Positions 1-7,816 of a stretch of 64,000 nucleotides of DNA are shown here, in pieces. How positions within the stretch are numbered: position 1 is the stretch's first letter; each line of letters begins with the position of its first letter. Position numbers and translations under genes: made by a program. Under the pieces are notes generated by a model, which did no database searches, had not been told where the DNA came from, and saw nothing but the letters and a program-made list of their open reading frames with translations. Origin of the DNA: Streptomyces coelicoflavus (GTDB lineage: Bacteria; Actinomycetota; Actinomycetes; Streptomycetales; Streptomycetaceae); contig NZ_BEWB01000004.1 in assembly GCF_003112555.1 (NCBI RefSeq), positions 620,001 to 684,000 on the forward strand. The letters are read 5' to 3'.

Positions 1-662
1 TCCGCGATACGTACGTTCAGGCAGCCGTCGTCCGTGGGCAGCCGTCCGAGGTAGCGCTCCAGGGTGGCCTCGACCGTCCGCTCGTTGCCGGGCTCGCCGA
101 GCACCGCCCCGAGCGTGTCGAAGGCGGACCCCAGCAGGTCCAGGTCGCCGGCCAGCCCGCCGCTCAGACGGCCCGCGGCCGTGTCCAGGCGCTCGCACGC
201 CCCGACCACCGTGTCGCCCCGGGCGGCCACCGGCGCGGCGAGGAGCCGGTGCCGGAACGCCACCTCCTCCTGGGCGTCCACCGCGGCCCGGCAACTCCCG
301 TCCGCGCGGGCCCGGGTGACGCGGTCCTCGATGCCGTACGCGTCGAACCGCACCCATCCGGCGGCCGCGAGCACCGGCACCGTGAGGGCGAGCGCGAGCA
401 CCCGCTGCCCGCGCCGCGGCCCCGCCGCCGGGTGCCGCCGCGCCAGCCACCAGCCGTGCGCGACGAGCGCCGCCCACCACAGCGCCACGACCAGCTCGCA
501 CCACGTCCGGGAGGTCGTGTACGTCAGCCACAGCAGCGACGCCGTCACCGCCGCGGCGGCCCAGAACAGCGCCCGGCGCCCCAGGAGCAGGTAACCCGCC
601 CCGAGCAGCGAGGCGTTGCCGACGGCCACGGCGAGCGGATCGGGCTCGCGCGGCCCGGTCAT
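1..662 (-). CDS. Multi-pass membrane protein, C-terminus beyond window
   Basis: The frame opens at an ATG that overlaps the TGA of the upstream gene (ATGA) and stays open for 220 codons to the window edge, so the C-terminus is missing. Four hydrophobic stretches lie near residues 10-27, 31-47, 53-73 and 86-103. A more polar, probably extracytoplasmic or cytosolic domain follows, containing one Cys and many Arg and Glu. The stop-start overlap implies translation coupled to the small membrane protein upstream. I do not recognise a family. The membrane topology is read from hydrophobicity only and no function is proposed. Confidence 0.7.
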   Translation of the reverse strand, partial: MTGPREPDPLAVAVGNASLLGAGYLLLGRRALFWAAAAVTASLLWLTYTTSRTWCELVVALWWAALVAHGWWLARRHPAAGPRRGQRVLALALTVPVLAAAGWVRFDAYGIEDRVTRARADGSCRAAVDAQEEVAFRHRLLAAPVAARGDTVVGACERLDTAAGRLSGGLAGDLDLLGSAFDTLGAVLGEPGNERTVEATLERYLGRLPTDDGCLNVRIA

Positions 663-1042
663 TCCTCGTACTCCACGTCGTCGTCCCCGCTGCGGGCCCG
701 CACGTACGCCTCGGCGGCCGGCCGGTACAGCAGGACCACGCCCGGGACGGCGAGCAGCGCGGCAACCAGCAGCGTCGTGCCGCCGTACAGCGGATCGTCG
801 AGGGCGAACGGCGTGGCGACGACGAGGAGCGCCGCGGTCAGACCACTCGCCGCGGTCCGGGCGGTGCGCCGGCCGCGACCCGCCCGGACCGCGAACCAGA
901 AGCAGACCGCCAGCAGCAGGAGCACCAGGGTGGCCGGCCCCTGCGGGCCGGTCGCCGTGGTCGCCGCGACCAGCGCCCCCAGCATCAGCAGCACCACTGC
1001 CAGCGTCACACTCCGCGGCCGGCGGGTCGCGTCGGTGGTCAT
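659..1042 (-). CDS. Small four-helix membrane protein
   Basis: A 127-residue protein starting at an ATG preceded by AAGGAAGTG at good spacing. Four hydrophobic segments fall near residues 11-30, 35-53, 62-80 and 86-105, and the tail is strongly acidic (DDDVEYEE). It is the first gene of a two-gene unit: its TGA overlaps the ATG of the next membrane protein. The 371 bases upstream separate it from the divergent WD40 gene and hold one clear inverted repeat. No enzymatic motif is visible, so the role is unknown. Confidence 0.75.
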   Translation of the reverse strand: MTTDATRRPRSVTLAVVLLMLGALVAATTATGPQGPATLVLLLLAVCFWFAVRAGRGRRTARTAASGLTAALLVVATPFALDDPLYGGTTLLVAALLAVPGVVLLYRPAAEAYVRARSGDDDVEYEE

Positions 1043-1199
1043 CGGATCACTTCCTTCACGTGCCTTCGGCTGCCGCCGGCCGTCCCCGGCGGGCGGGGGA
1101 GCGGACGGAGACACGGGTGCGGGGTGGCGCGACCGCGACGGACCCGCCGGTCGTGCCGCCCCGCACTCCCCCGGCCACCGATTCCACCGCGCCGCGCCG

Positions 1200-1231
1200 T
1201 TGTTCAGCAGCCCGCGCTCCGCACTGAACAA
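1200..1231. promoter_or_regulatory. Inverted repeat in divergent intergenic region
   Basis: TTGTTCAG at 1200-1207 is repeated in inverse as CTGAACAA at 1224-1231, a perfect 8 bp dyad with a 16 bp centre. It sits in the otherwise featureless 371 bp gap between the small membrane protein and the STAND/WD40 gene. The arms are A/T-richer than the surroundings. The spacing suits a dimeric regulator bound on one DNA face, which is inference. Confidence 0.4.
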
Positions 1232-1413
1232 TGCGGAATCCGCCGCGGAGCGAGCGGGAAGCTGCGGACCTCGCGTGAAGGCGCCGTGAACTCCCCGTGC
1301 GCCACCCCCCGGTGAGCAGCCCCGCGCTTGCCGCCCGCTCCCGCGGCTCCCTACCGTGGGCGCCCGGACGGGTACCGGGAGCGACGGCGAGAGCGACGGC
1401 GGGACGGGAACAC

Positions 1414-4400
1414 GTGGGCGGAAACGGAGTGGGGCGCCGGGAGCGACGGCTCGACCCGGAGGCCGGACCGGTGCAGCGGTTCGCCGCCGAACTCCGCGCC
1501 CTGCGGGAGTCGGTGGGGCGCCCGACGTACCGGACGATGGCGGACAAGGTCCCGTTCTCGGTGACCGCCCTGTCGCAGGCGGCCGCCGGACGGCAGCTGC
1601 CCACCCTCGCGGTGACCCTCGCCTACGTCGACGTCTGCGGCGGCGACCCGGGGGAGTGGGAGCGGCGCTGGCGGGCGGCGAGCGCGGAGGCCGCCGCACT
1701 CACCGGCGCCGACGACGGGACGCGCCCGCCCTACCGGGGCCTGACCCGCTACGAGCCCGACGACGCCGCCCTGTTCTTCGGCCGCGACCGGCTGGTGGAG
1801 CGGCTGGACGGACTGACCCGCGCGCACCGCTTCACCGCCGTCTTCGGCCCCTCGGGCAGCGGCAAGTCCTCCCTGCTGCGGGCCGGACTGATCCCGCGCC
1901 TGCGCGCCCCCGGCGCCGGAGCCGGTGCCGACGCGGCCGCCGCCCCCGCGGCCGTACGCGTCCTCACCCCGGGCGCCGCACCGATGACCACCCACGCGGA
2001 CCGCCTGGACCCCGTGCCGGACACGGAGGCGGACACCTGGCTGATCGTCGACCAGTTCGAGGAGCTGTACACCCTCTGCGCCGACCCGGCCGAGCGGAAC
2101 GCCTTCGTCGACCGGCTCCTCACCGCCACCGCCGCCGACAGCCGGCTGCGCGTCGTGGTCGCCGTGCGCGCCGACTTCCTGGGACGTTGCGCCGAACACC
2201 CCGGCCTCACGGCCGCGTTGCAGGACGCGACCCTGCTGGCCGGCCCGATGAGCCGGGAGGAGCTGCGGGAGGCCGTGGTCCGGCCGGCCGCCGCGTCCTC
2301 ACTCGTCGTCGAACGCGCCCTGACCACCCGGCTGCTCGACGAGGTCGAGGACGCGCCGGGCGGGCTGCCGCTGATGTCCCACGCGCTGCTGGAGACCTGG
2401 CGGCACCGCACCGGCCGCACCCTGACCGTCACCGGCTACGAGGCGGCCGGGGGGCTGCGCGGCGCCGTCGTCCGCACCGCCGAGGAGGTGTACGGCGAAC
2501 TCACCGCCCCCCAGGCCGGCCTGGCCCGCCGGATCCTGCTGCGGCTGGTCGCCCCGGGCGACGGCACCCCCGACACCCGGCGCCCCGCCGGGCACGCGGA
2601 ACTCGACCTCGGCGACCCCGACGGCACCCGCGCCGTACTGGACCGGCTGGTCGCCGCCCGGCTGCTCACCCTCGACGACGGCACCGTCGAACTCGCCCAC
2701 GAGGCCCTCATCACGGCGTGGCCCCGGCTGCGCGGCTGGATCGACGCCGAACGCGACCGGCTCCGCGTCCACCGCGCCCTCTCCGAGGCCGCCCGCACCT
2801 GGCTGGCCCTCGGCCGGGAGAACGCGGCGCTCTACGCGGGCTCGCGGCTGGCCGCCGCCCGCGAGGCCTTCGCCGACGAGCCCCGCGGCGGGGAGCCGGC
2901 GCCGGGGGAGCTGACGCCGTCGGAGCGCGACTTCCTGGCCGCCTCGATTCAGCGGCGGCGGCGCGCGGTGCGGCTGCGGCGGGGGCTGTCGGCCGTCCTC
3001 GCCCTGCTGGTCCTGGTCGCCTCGGGCACCGCCGTCGTCGCGCTCAGGGCACGGGCCACCGCCCAGGCCGAGCGGGACGACGCCGTCTTCGGCCGGATCA
3101 CCGCGGAGGCCGACCGGGTGCGCGGGACCAACGCCGCCCTCTCCGCCCGGCTCGACGTCGCCGCGCTGGGCATGCGCACCACCCCCGAACTGCGCACCGC
3201 GCTCACCACGGACGCGGGCCGGGTCCTGTCCACCCGGCTGCCCGGACACGACGACATCGGCAGCGCCGTCGCCTTCGCCCCGGACGGCCGCACCCTCGTC
3301 AGCGGCGGCCACGACGGCACCGTACGGCTGTGGGACACGGCCGGCTCCGGCGGGCAGCTCGGCGAGCCGCTGCGGATCACCGGCGCACCGGTGGGCGCCG
3401 TGGCGTACGCGCCGGACGGCACCGTACTGGTGGCGGCCGGGCACGGCGGCGGCATCCGGCTGTGGGACACCCGGGACCGCACCCGGCCCCGGCCCCTGGG
3501 CGACCCCCTCGTCAGCCACGCGGGCGAGTCCGTCACGTCCGTCGCCTTCGCCCCCGACGGCCGCACCCTCGCCACCGTCGGCGACGACGGCACCCTGCGC
3601 CTGTGGGACCTCACCGACCCGGCCCGGCCCGCACCGGTCGGCGCACCGGCCCGCGCCGACGCGCGCAGCGTCCGGGACGTCGCCTTCGCCCCGGACGGCC
3701 GCACCCTGGCCACCGCCGGGCACACCGGGACCGTACGGCTGTGGCGCCCGGACGGCACCGACGGACCCGTCCCGCTCGGTGCGCCCCGGCACGCGCACGA
3801 CGCGGCGGTCTGGTCGGTGACGTTCTCCCCGGACGGCGACACCCTCGCCACCGCCGGCTACGACGACACGGTGCGCCTGTGGGAGGTGGCGGACACGGAC
3901 GGGAGGGACACGGACGGGGCGGGTACGGACGGGGCGGGCCCGGGCGGGCCGGCCGCCGGTGGTCTGCGCCCGCTGGGCGAGCCGCTGACCGCGCACACCG
4001 CCGCCGTGTGGTCGGTGGAGTTCAGCCCGGACGGGCACACCCTGGCCAGTGCCGCGCAGGACGACACCGTCGTCCTGTGGAACGTGGCCGACCCCGCCCG
4101 TCCGCACCGGATCGGCGAACCGCTCACCGGGCACACCGAGGGCCTGTGGGACCTGGCCTACGGCCCGGACGGCCGCACCCTCGCCACCACCGGCGCCGAC
4201 CACAGTGTCCGCGTGTGGCACCTGCCGGACAGCGTCCTGACCGACTTCACCAACCCGCTCACCTCCGTGGCCTACGACCCCCGAGGCAGGCTGCTCGCCG
4301 CCGCCAGCACCGACGACGCCCTGGTCCGGCTCTGGGACGTCGGTCGTCCGGGGGCGCCGCGCCCGCTGCCGCGCCCCCTCTCCGGCCACGGGGCACCCGT

Positions 4401-5277
4401 CCTGGCCACGGCCTTCGCGCCCGACGGCCGCACCGTCGCGTCCGGCGCCGAGGACGGCACCCTCCGGCTGTGGGACGTCTCCGACCCGGCCCGGCCCGCC
4501 CCCGCGGCGACCGTCCCGGACGCCCACCCCGGCGGCGTCCTCGCCGTGGCCTTCTCCCCGGACGGCGGCACCCTCGCCACCGGCGGCGTCGACGGGCGGG
4601 TCCGCCTGTGGGACGTGCGCGAGCCCGACGGCGTACGCCCCGTGGGCACGCCCCTGACCGGCCACACCGACTGGGTCGGCTCCGTGGCCTTCTCCCCGGA
4701 CGGCCGCACCCTCGCCACCGGCAGCCAGGACAAGACGGCCCGGCTGTGGGACGTACGCGACCGCGACCGGCCCCGCGCCGTCGGCAAGCCCCTCACCGCC
4801 CACGGCGACTGGGTCAACGCGGTGGCCTTCGCCCCGAAGGGTCACGTCCTCGCCACCGGCGGCCGGGACCGCACGGTGCGGCTCTGGGACGTCACCGACC
4901 CCGGCCGGGCCCGCCCGCTGGGCGGCGAGCTGACCGGTCATCGCGGCGGCGTCACCTCGGTGTCCTTCGCGCCGGACGGCCGCACCCTCGCCAGTGGCGG
5001 AGAGGACCACGCGGTACGGCTGTGGAACGTGGCCGACCCCGCCCGTGCCGAGGCCTTCGGCGACGCGCTCACCGGCCACCTGGACACCGTCACGTCGGTC
5101 GCCTTCGCCCCCGGCGGAGACACCCTCGCCTCGGTGGGACACGACCTGACGGCCAGGATCTGGACACTGGACACCGACCGGGCGCTCGGCCGGGTCTGCG
5201 ACCGCACCGGCGGCGACCTCACCCCCGCCCGCTGGCGGGAGCTCCTGCCCCGGCTGCCCTACCGGCCCACCTGCTGA
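1414..5277 (+). CDS. STAND NTPase with C-terminal double WD40 propeller
   Basis: About 1287 residues from GTG 1414. This start places the family-typical arginine-rich N-terminus first; a longer frame from 1297 looks non-coding. An XRE-like helical region (about 17-80) is followed by an nSTAND1-type NTPase with Walker A GPSGSGKS near 145 and Walker B LIVDQFEE near 210. One hydrophobic helix lies near 527-548, then fourteen WD40 repeats from about 611 to 1255, enough for two seven-bladed propellers. A Gly/Asp-rich insert interrupts blades 5 and 6. Such proteins are thought to be signal-responsive switches: the propeller senses a ligand and the NTPase oligomerises. No effector domain is visible. 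The single helix suggests tethering to the membrane with the propellers outside. The gene is monocistronic. Confidence 0.9.
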   Translation: MGGNGVGRRERRLDPEAGPVQRFAAELRALRESVGRPTYRTMADKVPFSVTALSQAAAGRQLPTLAVTLAYVDVCGGDPGEWERRWRAASAEAAALTGADDGTRPPYRGLTRYEPDDAALFFGRDRLVERLDGLTRAHRFTAVFGPSGSGKSSLLRAGLIPRLRAPGAGAGADAAAAPAAVRVLTPGAAPMTTHADRLDPVPDTEADTWLIVDQFEELYTLCADPAERNAFVDRLLTATAADSRLRVVVAVRADFLGRCAEHPGLTAALQDATLLAGPMSREELREAVVRPAAASSLVVERALTTRLLDEVEDAPGGLPLMSHALLETWRHRTGRTLTVTGYEAAGGLRGAVVRTAEEVYGELTAPQAGLARRILLRLVAPGDGTPDTRRPAGHAELDLGDPDGTRAVLDRLVAARLLTLDDGTVELAHEALITAWPRLRGWIDAERDRLRVHRALSEAARTWLALGRENAALYAGSRLAAAREAFADEPRGGEPAPGELTPSERDFLAASIQRRRRAVRLRRGLSAVLALLVLVASGTAVVALRARATAQAERDDAVFGRITAEADRVRGTNAALSARLDVAALGMRTTPELRTALTTDAGRVLSTRLPGHDDIGSAVAFAPDGRTLVSGGHDGTVRLWDTAGSGGQLGEPLRITGAPVGAVAYAPDGTVLVAAGHGGGIRLWDTRDRTRPRPLGDPLVSHAGESVTSVAFAPDGRTLATVGDDGTLRLWDLTDPARPAPVGAPARADARSVRDVAFAPDGRTLATAGHTGTVRLWRPDGTDGPVPLGAPRHAHDAAVWSVTFSPDGDTLATAGYDDTVRLWEVADTDGRDTDGAGTDGAGPGGPAAGGLRPLGEPLTAHTAAVWSVEFSPDGHTLASAAQDDTVVLWNVADPARPHRIGEPLTGHTEGLWDLAYGPDGRTLATTGADHSVRVWHLPDSVLTDFTNPLTSVAYDPRGRLLAAASTDDALVRLWDVGRPGAPRPLPRPLSGHGAPVLATAFAPDGRTVASGAEDGTLRLWDVSDPARPAPAATVPDAHPGGVLAVAFSPDGGTLATGGVDGRVRLWDVREPDGVRPVGTPLTGHTDWVGSVAFSPDGRTLATGSQDKTARLWDVRDRDRPRAVGKPLTAHGDWVNAVAFAPKGHVLATGGRDRTVRLWDVTDPGRARPLGGELTGHRGGVTSVSFAPDGRTLASGGEDHAVRLWNVADPARAEAFGDALTGHLDTVTSVAFAPGGDTLASVGHDLTARIWTLDTDRALGRVCDRTGGDLTPARWRELLPRLPYRPTC

Positions 5278-5308
5278 CCGGGCCGCCCGCCGGGACCCCG
5301 CCCGCTCC

Positions 5309-5647
5309 TCACACCGCGTTGGTCACGGTCACCGTCACCTGCGCGCCGGGCGCCGCCCCGGACAGCGCGGCGGTCACCGCGTCGCGCACCGCGCGGGCGA
5401 CGGCCACCGCGCGGTGACCGCGGTGGACGACGATCTGCACGTCCACCTCCCACGGCCCCGCTTCCGAGGCCCGGCTCACCCGCACACCCGCGGGCGTGTC
5501 CCCCGCGGCGGCCCGCGACGCGGTGCGGGCGGAGGAGCGGAACAGGTCCGCGAGGCCCGGCCGCAGGAAGGCGACGCCGGGGACGCCGGCGGCGACCCGC
5601 GCGACGGTGCCGGCGACGGCGTCACGGCCGGTGGCGGCTGCGGTCAC
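5309..5647 (-). CDS. Asp23/Gls24-like short protein
   Basis: A 112-residue protein whose GTG overlaps the TGA of the preceding gene (GTGA), so it is the third gene of the sigma-factor operon. The pattern of an N-terminal VPGVAFLRPG, then a beta-strand WEVDVQIVV and a C-terminal VTVTVTNAV strand matches the compact Asp23/Gls24 fold seen in its neighbours. Asp23 proteins in Firmicutes are cell-envelope stress proteins held at the membrane by AmaP. A similar role is inferred from the amaP gene 3.3 kb away. It lacks the long N-terminal extension of the 178-residue paralogue at 7054. Confidence 0.75.
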   Translation of the reverse strand: MTAAATGRDAVAGTVARVAAGVPGVAFLRPGLADLFRSSARTASRAAAGDTPAGVRVSRASEAGPWEVDVQIVVHRGHRAVAVARAVRDAVTAALSGAAPGAQVTVTVTNAV

Positions 5648-6348
5648 GGCTGGTTCCCTTCTTCCGTACCGGCCGGATGCTCCGGGTCCGTCCCGGCCGG
5701 TTCCGTCACGTCGGTGATGTGGACGTCCACGTGGTCCACCGGCAGTCCCAGGGCGTCGTCCGCGGCCCCGTGCACCCGCCGCCGCACCTCCTCCGCGAGG
5801 TCGCGCAGCCGCGGCGCGAGCGGTACGACGACCTCCAGCCGTACGCGGACGGGTCCCCGCGAGGGGGAGCCGCCGGACTCGGCGGGCCGGATCAGGCACG
5901 AGCCCGCCCGCACCCCCGGCACGGTCTCCGCGGCGGCCCGCAACGCCTTGGCGGCCATCGCCTCGCGCACCCACAGGTCCTCCTCGCGCTCCCCGAGCGG
6001 CAGCGGCCTGCCGGGCCGCAGCTCCAGCCGCACGACGTCCATGACCCGTTCGGTCAGCGCCCCGGTGTCCCACTCCGGTTCCCGGCCGCCGCCCGCCTCG
6101 CGCACCGCGACGCCGAGCAGGTCCAACTGCCGAACGGCCGCCGAGCAGTGCGGGCAGGCGCGCAGGTGCGGATCCCGGTCCGGAGCACCCGCACCGTCCT
6201 CCCACGCCTCCCACACCTCGGACAGCAGCCGCCCGCAGGCCAGCCGTTCGTCGTCGGCGGACCCGTCCGCACCGCCGGATCCGGGTCCGGTCGCGGGACC
6301 GGTGCCGGTGCCGGGCCCGGGCAGCTCCGCGCCGCTGTTCATCGCCAT
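5644..6348 (-). CDS. Zinc-finger plus Asp23-like protein, probable anti-sigma partner
   Basis: 234 residues. The ATG at 6348 lies inside the last codons of the upstream sigma gene. A Gly/Pro-rich N-terminus leads to a segment with HLRACPHC near residue 70, resembling the zinc-binding anti-sigma (zf-HC2) motif. The C-terminal half reads like Asp23/Gls24 and ends in strands near VRVRLEVVVPL and VDVHITDV. Overlap with an ECF sigma gene is typical for anti-sigma factors, so I infer that it restrains that sigma factor. The fusion to an Asp23 domain would link envelope state to release. No transmembrane helix is apparent, which is unusual for this class. Confidence 0.7.
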   Translation of the reverse strand: MAMNSGAELPGPGTGTGPATGPGSGGADGSADDERLACGRLLSEVWEAWEDGAGAPDRDPHLRACPHCSAAVRQLDLLGVAVREAGGGREPEWDTGALTERVMDVVRLELRPGRPLPLGEREEDLWVREAMAAKALRAAAETVPGVRAGSCLIRPAESGGSPSRGPVRVRLEVVVPLAPRLRDLAEEVRRRVHGAADDALGLPVDHVDVHITDVTEPAGTDPEHPAGTEEGNQP

Positions 6349-6881
6349 GCGGTCATCGCCTCCGTCAGGCAGCGTCGTGCACGGAACACCCGGCCGCGGG
6401 CAGCCTCCGGGCTGATCCCGACCGTCTCCGCGATCGTCTCGTACGACTGGCCCTCCAGCTCTCTGAGCACCCAGCACACCCGCTGCTCGGGGGAGAGCTC
6501 GGACAGCGACCGGCCCAGCGCCACCGCGGCGGCGTGCGACTCGGCGGCCCGGGCCGGGGAGACGGCGTGGTCCGGCGCCTCGGGTTCGGGCACGCTGTCG
6601 AGGTCGGTCACCGGACGCCGGGAACGCAGCATGTTCAGGCACCGGTTGACGACGATGCGGTGCATCCAGGTGGCGAAGGCCGACTGCCCGCGGAACCCGG
6701 GGATCCTGCGCCACGCGCTGACGAACGCGTCCTGCACCGCGTCCTCCGCCTCCGAAGGGCTGCCCAGCATGCTCGCCGCGAGCCGCAGCAGCCCCGGCGC
6801 GTGCCGCCGCACGAGCACCTCGAAGGCCTCCTCGTCGCCCTCGGCGGCCCGCACCGCGAGCAGTCCGTCGTCTCCCGGCAC
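6339..6881 (-). CDS. ECF-type RNA polymerase sigma factor
   Basis: 180 residues from GTG 6881, preceded by GAGAGGAG. Region 2 is clear (ACAAEDAVQDAF-like segment reading EAEDAVQDAFVSAW, then FATWMHRIVVNRCLN). Region 4 carries LSPEQRVCWVLRELEGQSYETIAE followed in the next residues by a helix-turn-helix; length and layout match group 4 sigma factors without extra domains. It heads an operon with the zinc-finger/Asp23 protein and a short Asp23 protein. Its own promoter and the divergent Asp23 promoter share the same GCGTAAC-N17-TGTCC element, so autoregulation and control of the envelope operon are inferred. Confidence 0.9.
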   Translation of the reverse strand: MPGDDGLLAVRAAEGDEEAFEVLVRRHAPGLLRLAASMLGSPSEAEDAVQDAFVSAWRRIPGFRGQSAFATWMHRIVVNRCLNMLRSRRPVTDLDSVPEPEAPDHAVSPARAAESHAAAVALGRSLSELSPEQRVCWVLRELEGQSYETIAETVGISPEAARGRVFRARRCLTEAMTAWR

Positions 6882-6922
6882 GCGCGCTCCTCTCCACTCC
6901 ACTCCACGTCGTTCCCATCGTG

Positions 6923-6951
6923 GGACACACCGACGGCCCCCGGCGTTACGC
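6923..6951 (-). promoter_or_regulatory. Putative ECF promoter of sigma operon
   Basis: On the minus strand GCGTAAC (6951-6945) is followed after exactly 17 bases by TGTCC (6927-6923), 42 bases upstream of the sigma-factor GTG. The same element with the same spacing occurs on the opposite strand for the Asp23 operon. It does not resemble a housekeeping -35/-10 pair. Confidence 0.6.
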
Positions 6952-6982
6952 GAGCACCCGGAGAAAAGAAATTCCCGCAGCG

Positions 6983-7011
6983 GCGTAACGACCGGACGGC
7001 CGTCCGTGTCC
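6983..7011 (+). promoter_or_regulatory. Putative ECF promoter of Asp23 operon
   Basis: GCGTAAC at 6983-6989 and TGTCC at 7007-7011 are separated by 17 bases, and the latter ends 42 bases before the ATG at 7054. It mirrors the element driving the divergent sigma operon. The two -35-like boxes form an inverted repeat CGTTACGC/GCGTAACG. Confidence 0.6.
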
Positions 7012-7053
7012 AACGCCCAGAGAACCGAACGACCACGGTTGACGGAGGACACC

Positions 7054-7590
7054 ATGACGACCGCAGCACAGACGGCCACCATCGAGACGAAGTCCGAGAA
7101 GAAGAACGGGACCACGGGCACGGCCGGCGGCACCGGACGGGGCACGCAGGGCGGCGCGACGACCGTCAGCGGCGGCTCCGCCGGCGCCGCCGAACCGGCC
7201 GCGACGCGGGGCCGCACGTCCATCGCCGACGTCGTGGTCGTCAAGATCGCGGGCATGGCGGCGCGCGAGATCCCCGGCGTGTACGACATGGGCGGCGGCC
7301 TGTCCCGCACCATCGGCGCGGTCCGCGACCGGGTGCCCGGCGGCCGGCCGAACGTCGGCCGCGGCGTCAAGGTCGAGGTCGGCGAGCGGCAGACCGCGAT
7401 CGACCTGGACCTCGTCGTCGAGTACGGCGTGCCCATCGCCGACCTCGCCCGGGACGTCCGGGAGAACGTGATCGACGCGGTCGAGCGGATCTCCGGCCTG
7501 GAGGTCGTCGAGGTCAACATCACGGTCAACGACGTCCACCTGCCGGACGAGGAGGACCCGGAGCGCCCGGCGGAGGCGCGCGTGGAGTGA
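7054..7590 (+). CDS. Asp23/Gls24 family envelope stress protein
   Basis: 178 residues from an ATG with an upstream GACGGAGGAC ribosome site. The first 50 residues are a Lys/Gly/Thr-rich linker. Residues about 55-165 form the Asp23 domain with IADVVVVKIAGMAAREIPGV, the RTIGAVRDRV stretch, and the conserved VDLVVEYG-type strand here reading IDLDLVVEYG, ending VVEVNITVNDV. It leads a four-gene operon (Asp23, DUF2273-like, DUF6286-like, AmaP). In Gram-positives Asp23 coats the inner face of the membrane through AmaP, so a role in envelope homeostasis is the best inference. Confidence 0.9.
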   Translation: MTTAAQTATIETKSEKKNGTTGTAGGTGRGTQGGATTVSGGSAGAAEPAATRGRTSIADVVVVKIAGMAAREIPGVYDMGGGLSRTIGAVRDRVPGGRPNVGRGVKVEVGERQTAIDLDLVVEYGVPIADLARDVRENVIDAVERISGLEVVEVNITVNDVHLPDEEDPERPAEARVE

Positions 7591-7630
7591 CGGACGGTTT
7601 CCGGAGCCGGTTCCTAGGCGGAGGTGAGTG

Positions 7631-7816
7631 ATGAGCAGAGCGGTGATCGGCATGCTGGTGGGCATGGCGCTGGCCTTCGCCGGCTGGTTCGGCGGCTTCG
7701 GCGCGTTCCTGCTGGTGGCCGCGCTGGGCGCGGTCGGCGGGGTGCTGGGGCGCCTGGTGGACAACGGCACGGACTGGCGCGAGTTCCTGGCCGCCGGCGA
7801 CCGGAGGCCCCGATGA
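7631..7816 (+). CDS. DUF2273-like small membrane protein
   Basis: 61 residues from ATG 7631, with GGAGGTGA at ideal spacing; a GTG one codon upstream is possible. The protein has two closely spaced hydrophobic helices rich in Gly and Ala, and ends WREFLAAGDRRPR. DUF2273 proteins of this size are regular companions of Asp23 and AmaP. Its TGA overlaps the ATG of the next gene, so the two are translationally coupled. Confidence 0.8.
   Translation: MSRAVIGMLVGMALAFAGWFGGFGAFLLVAALGAVGGVLGRLVDNGTDWREFLAAGDRRPR

Noticed and set aside
2299..5142. A 947-codon open frame opposite the WD40 gene
   Set aside because: Its Gly/Arg-rich composition mirrors the WD40 codons in antisense. It has no domain signature and no ribosome site.
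3244..5180. Regularly spaced repeats that could look like an array
   Set aside because: The periodicity is the coding of WD40 blades, not a CRISPR array; there are no constant repeats with unique spacers.
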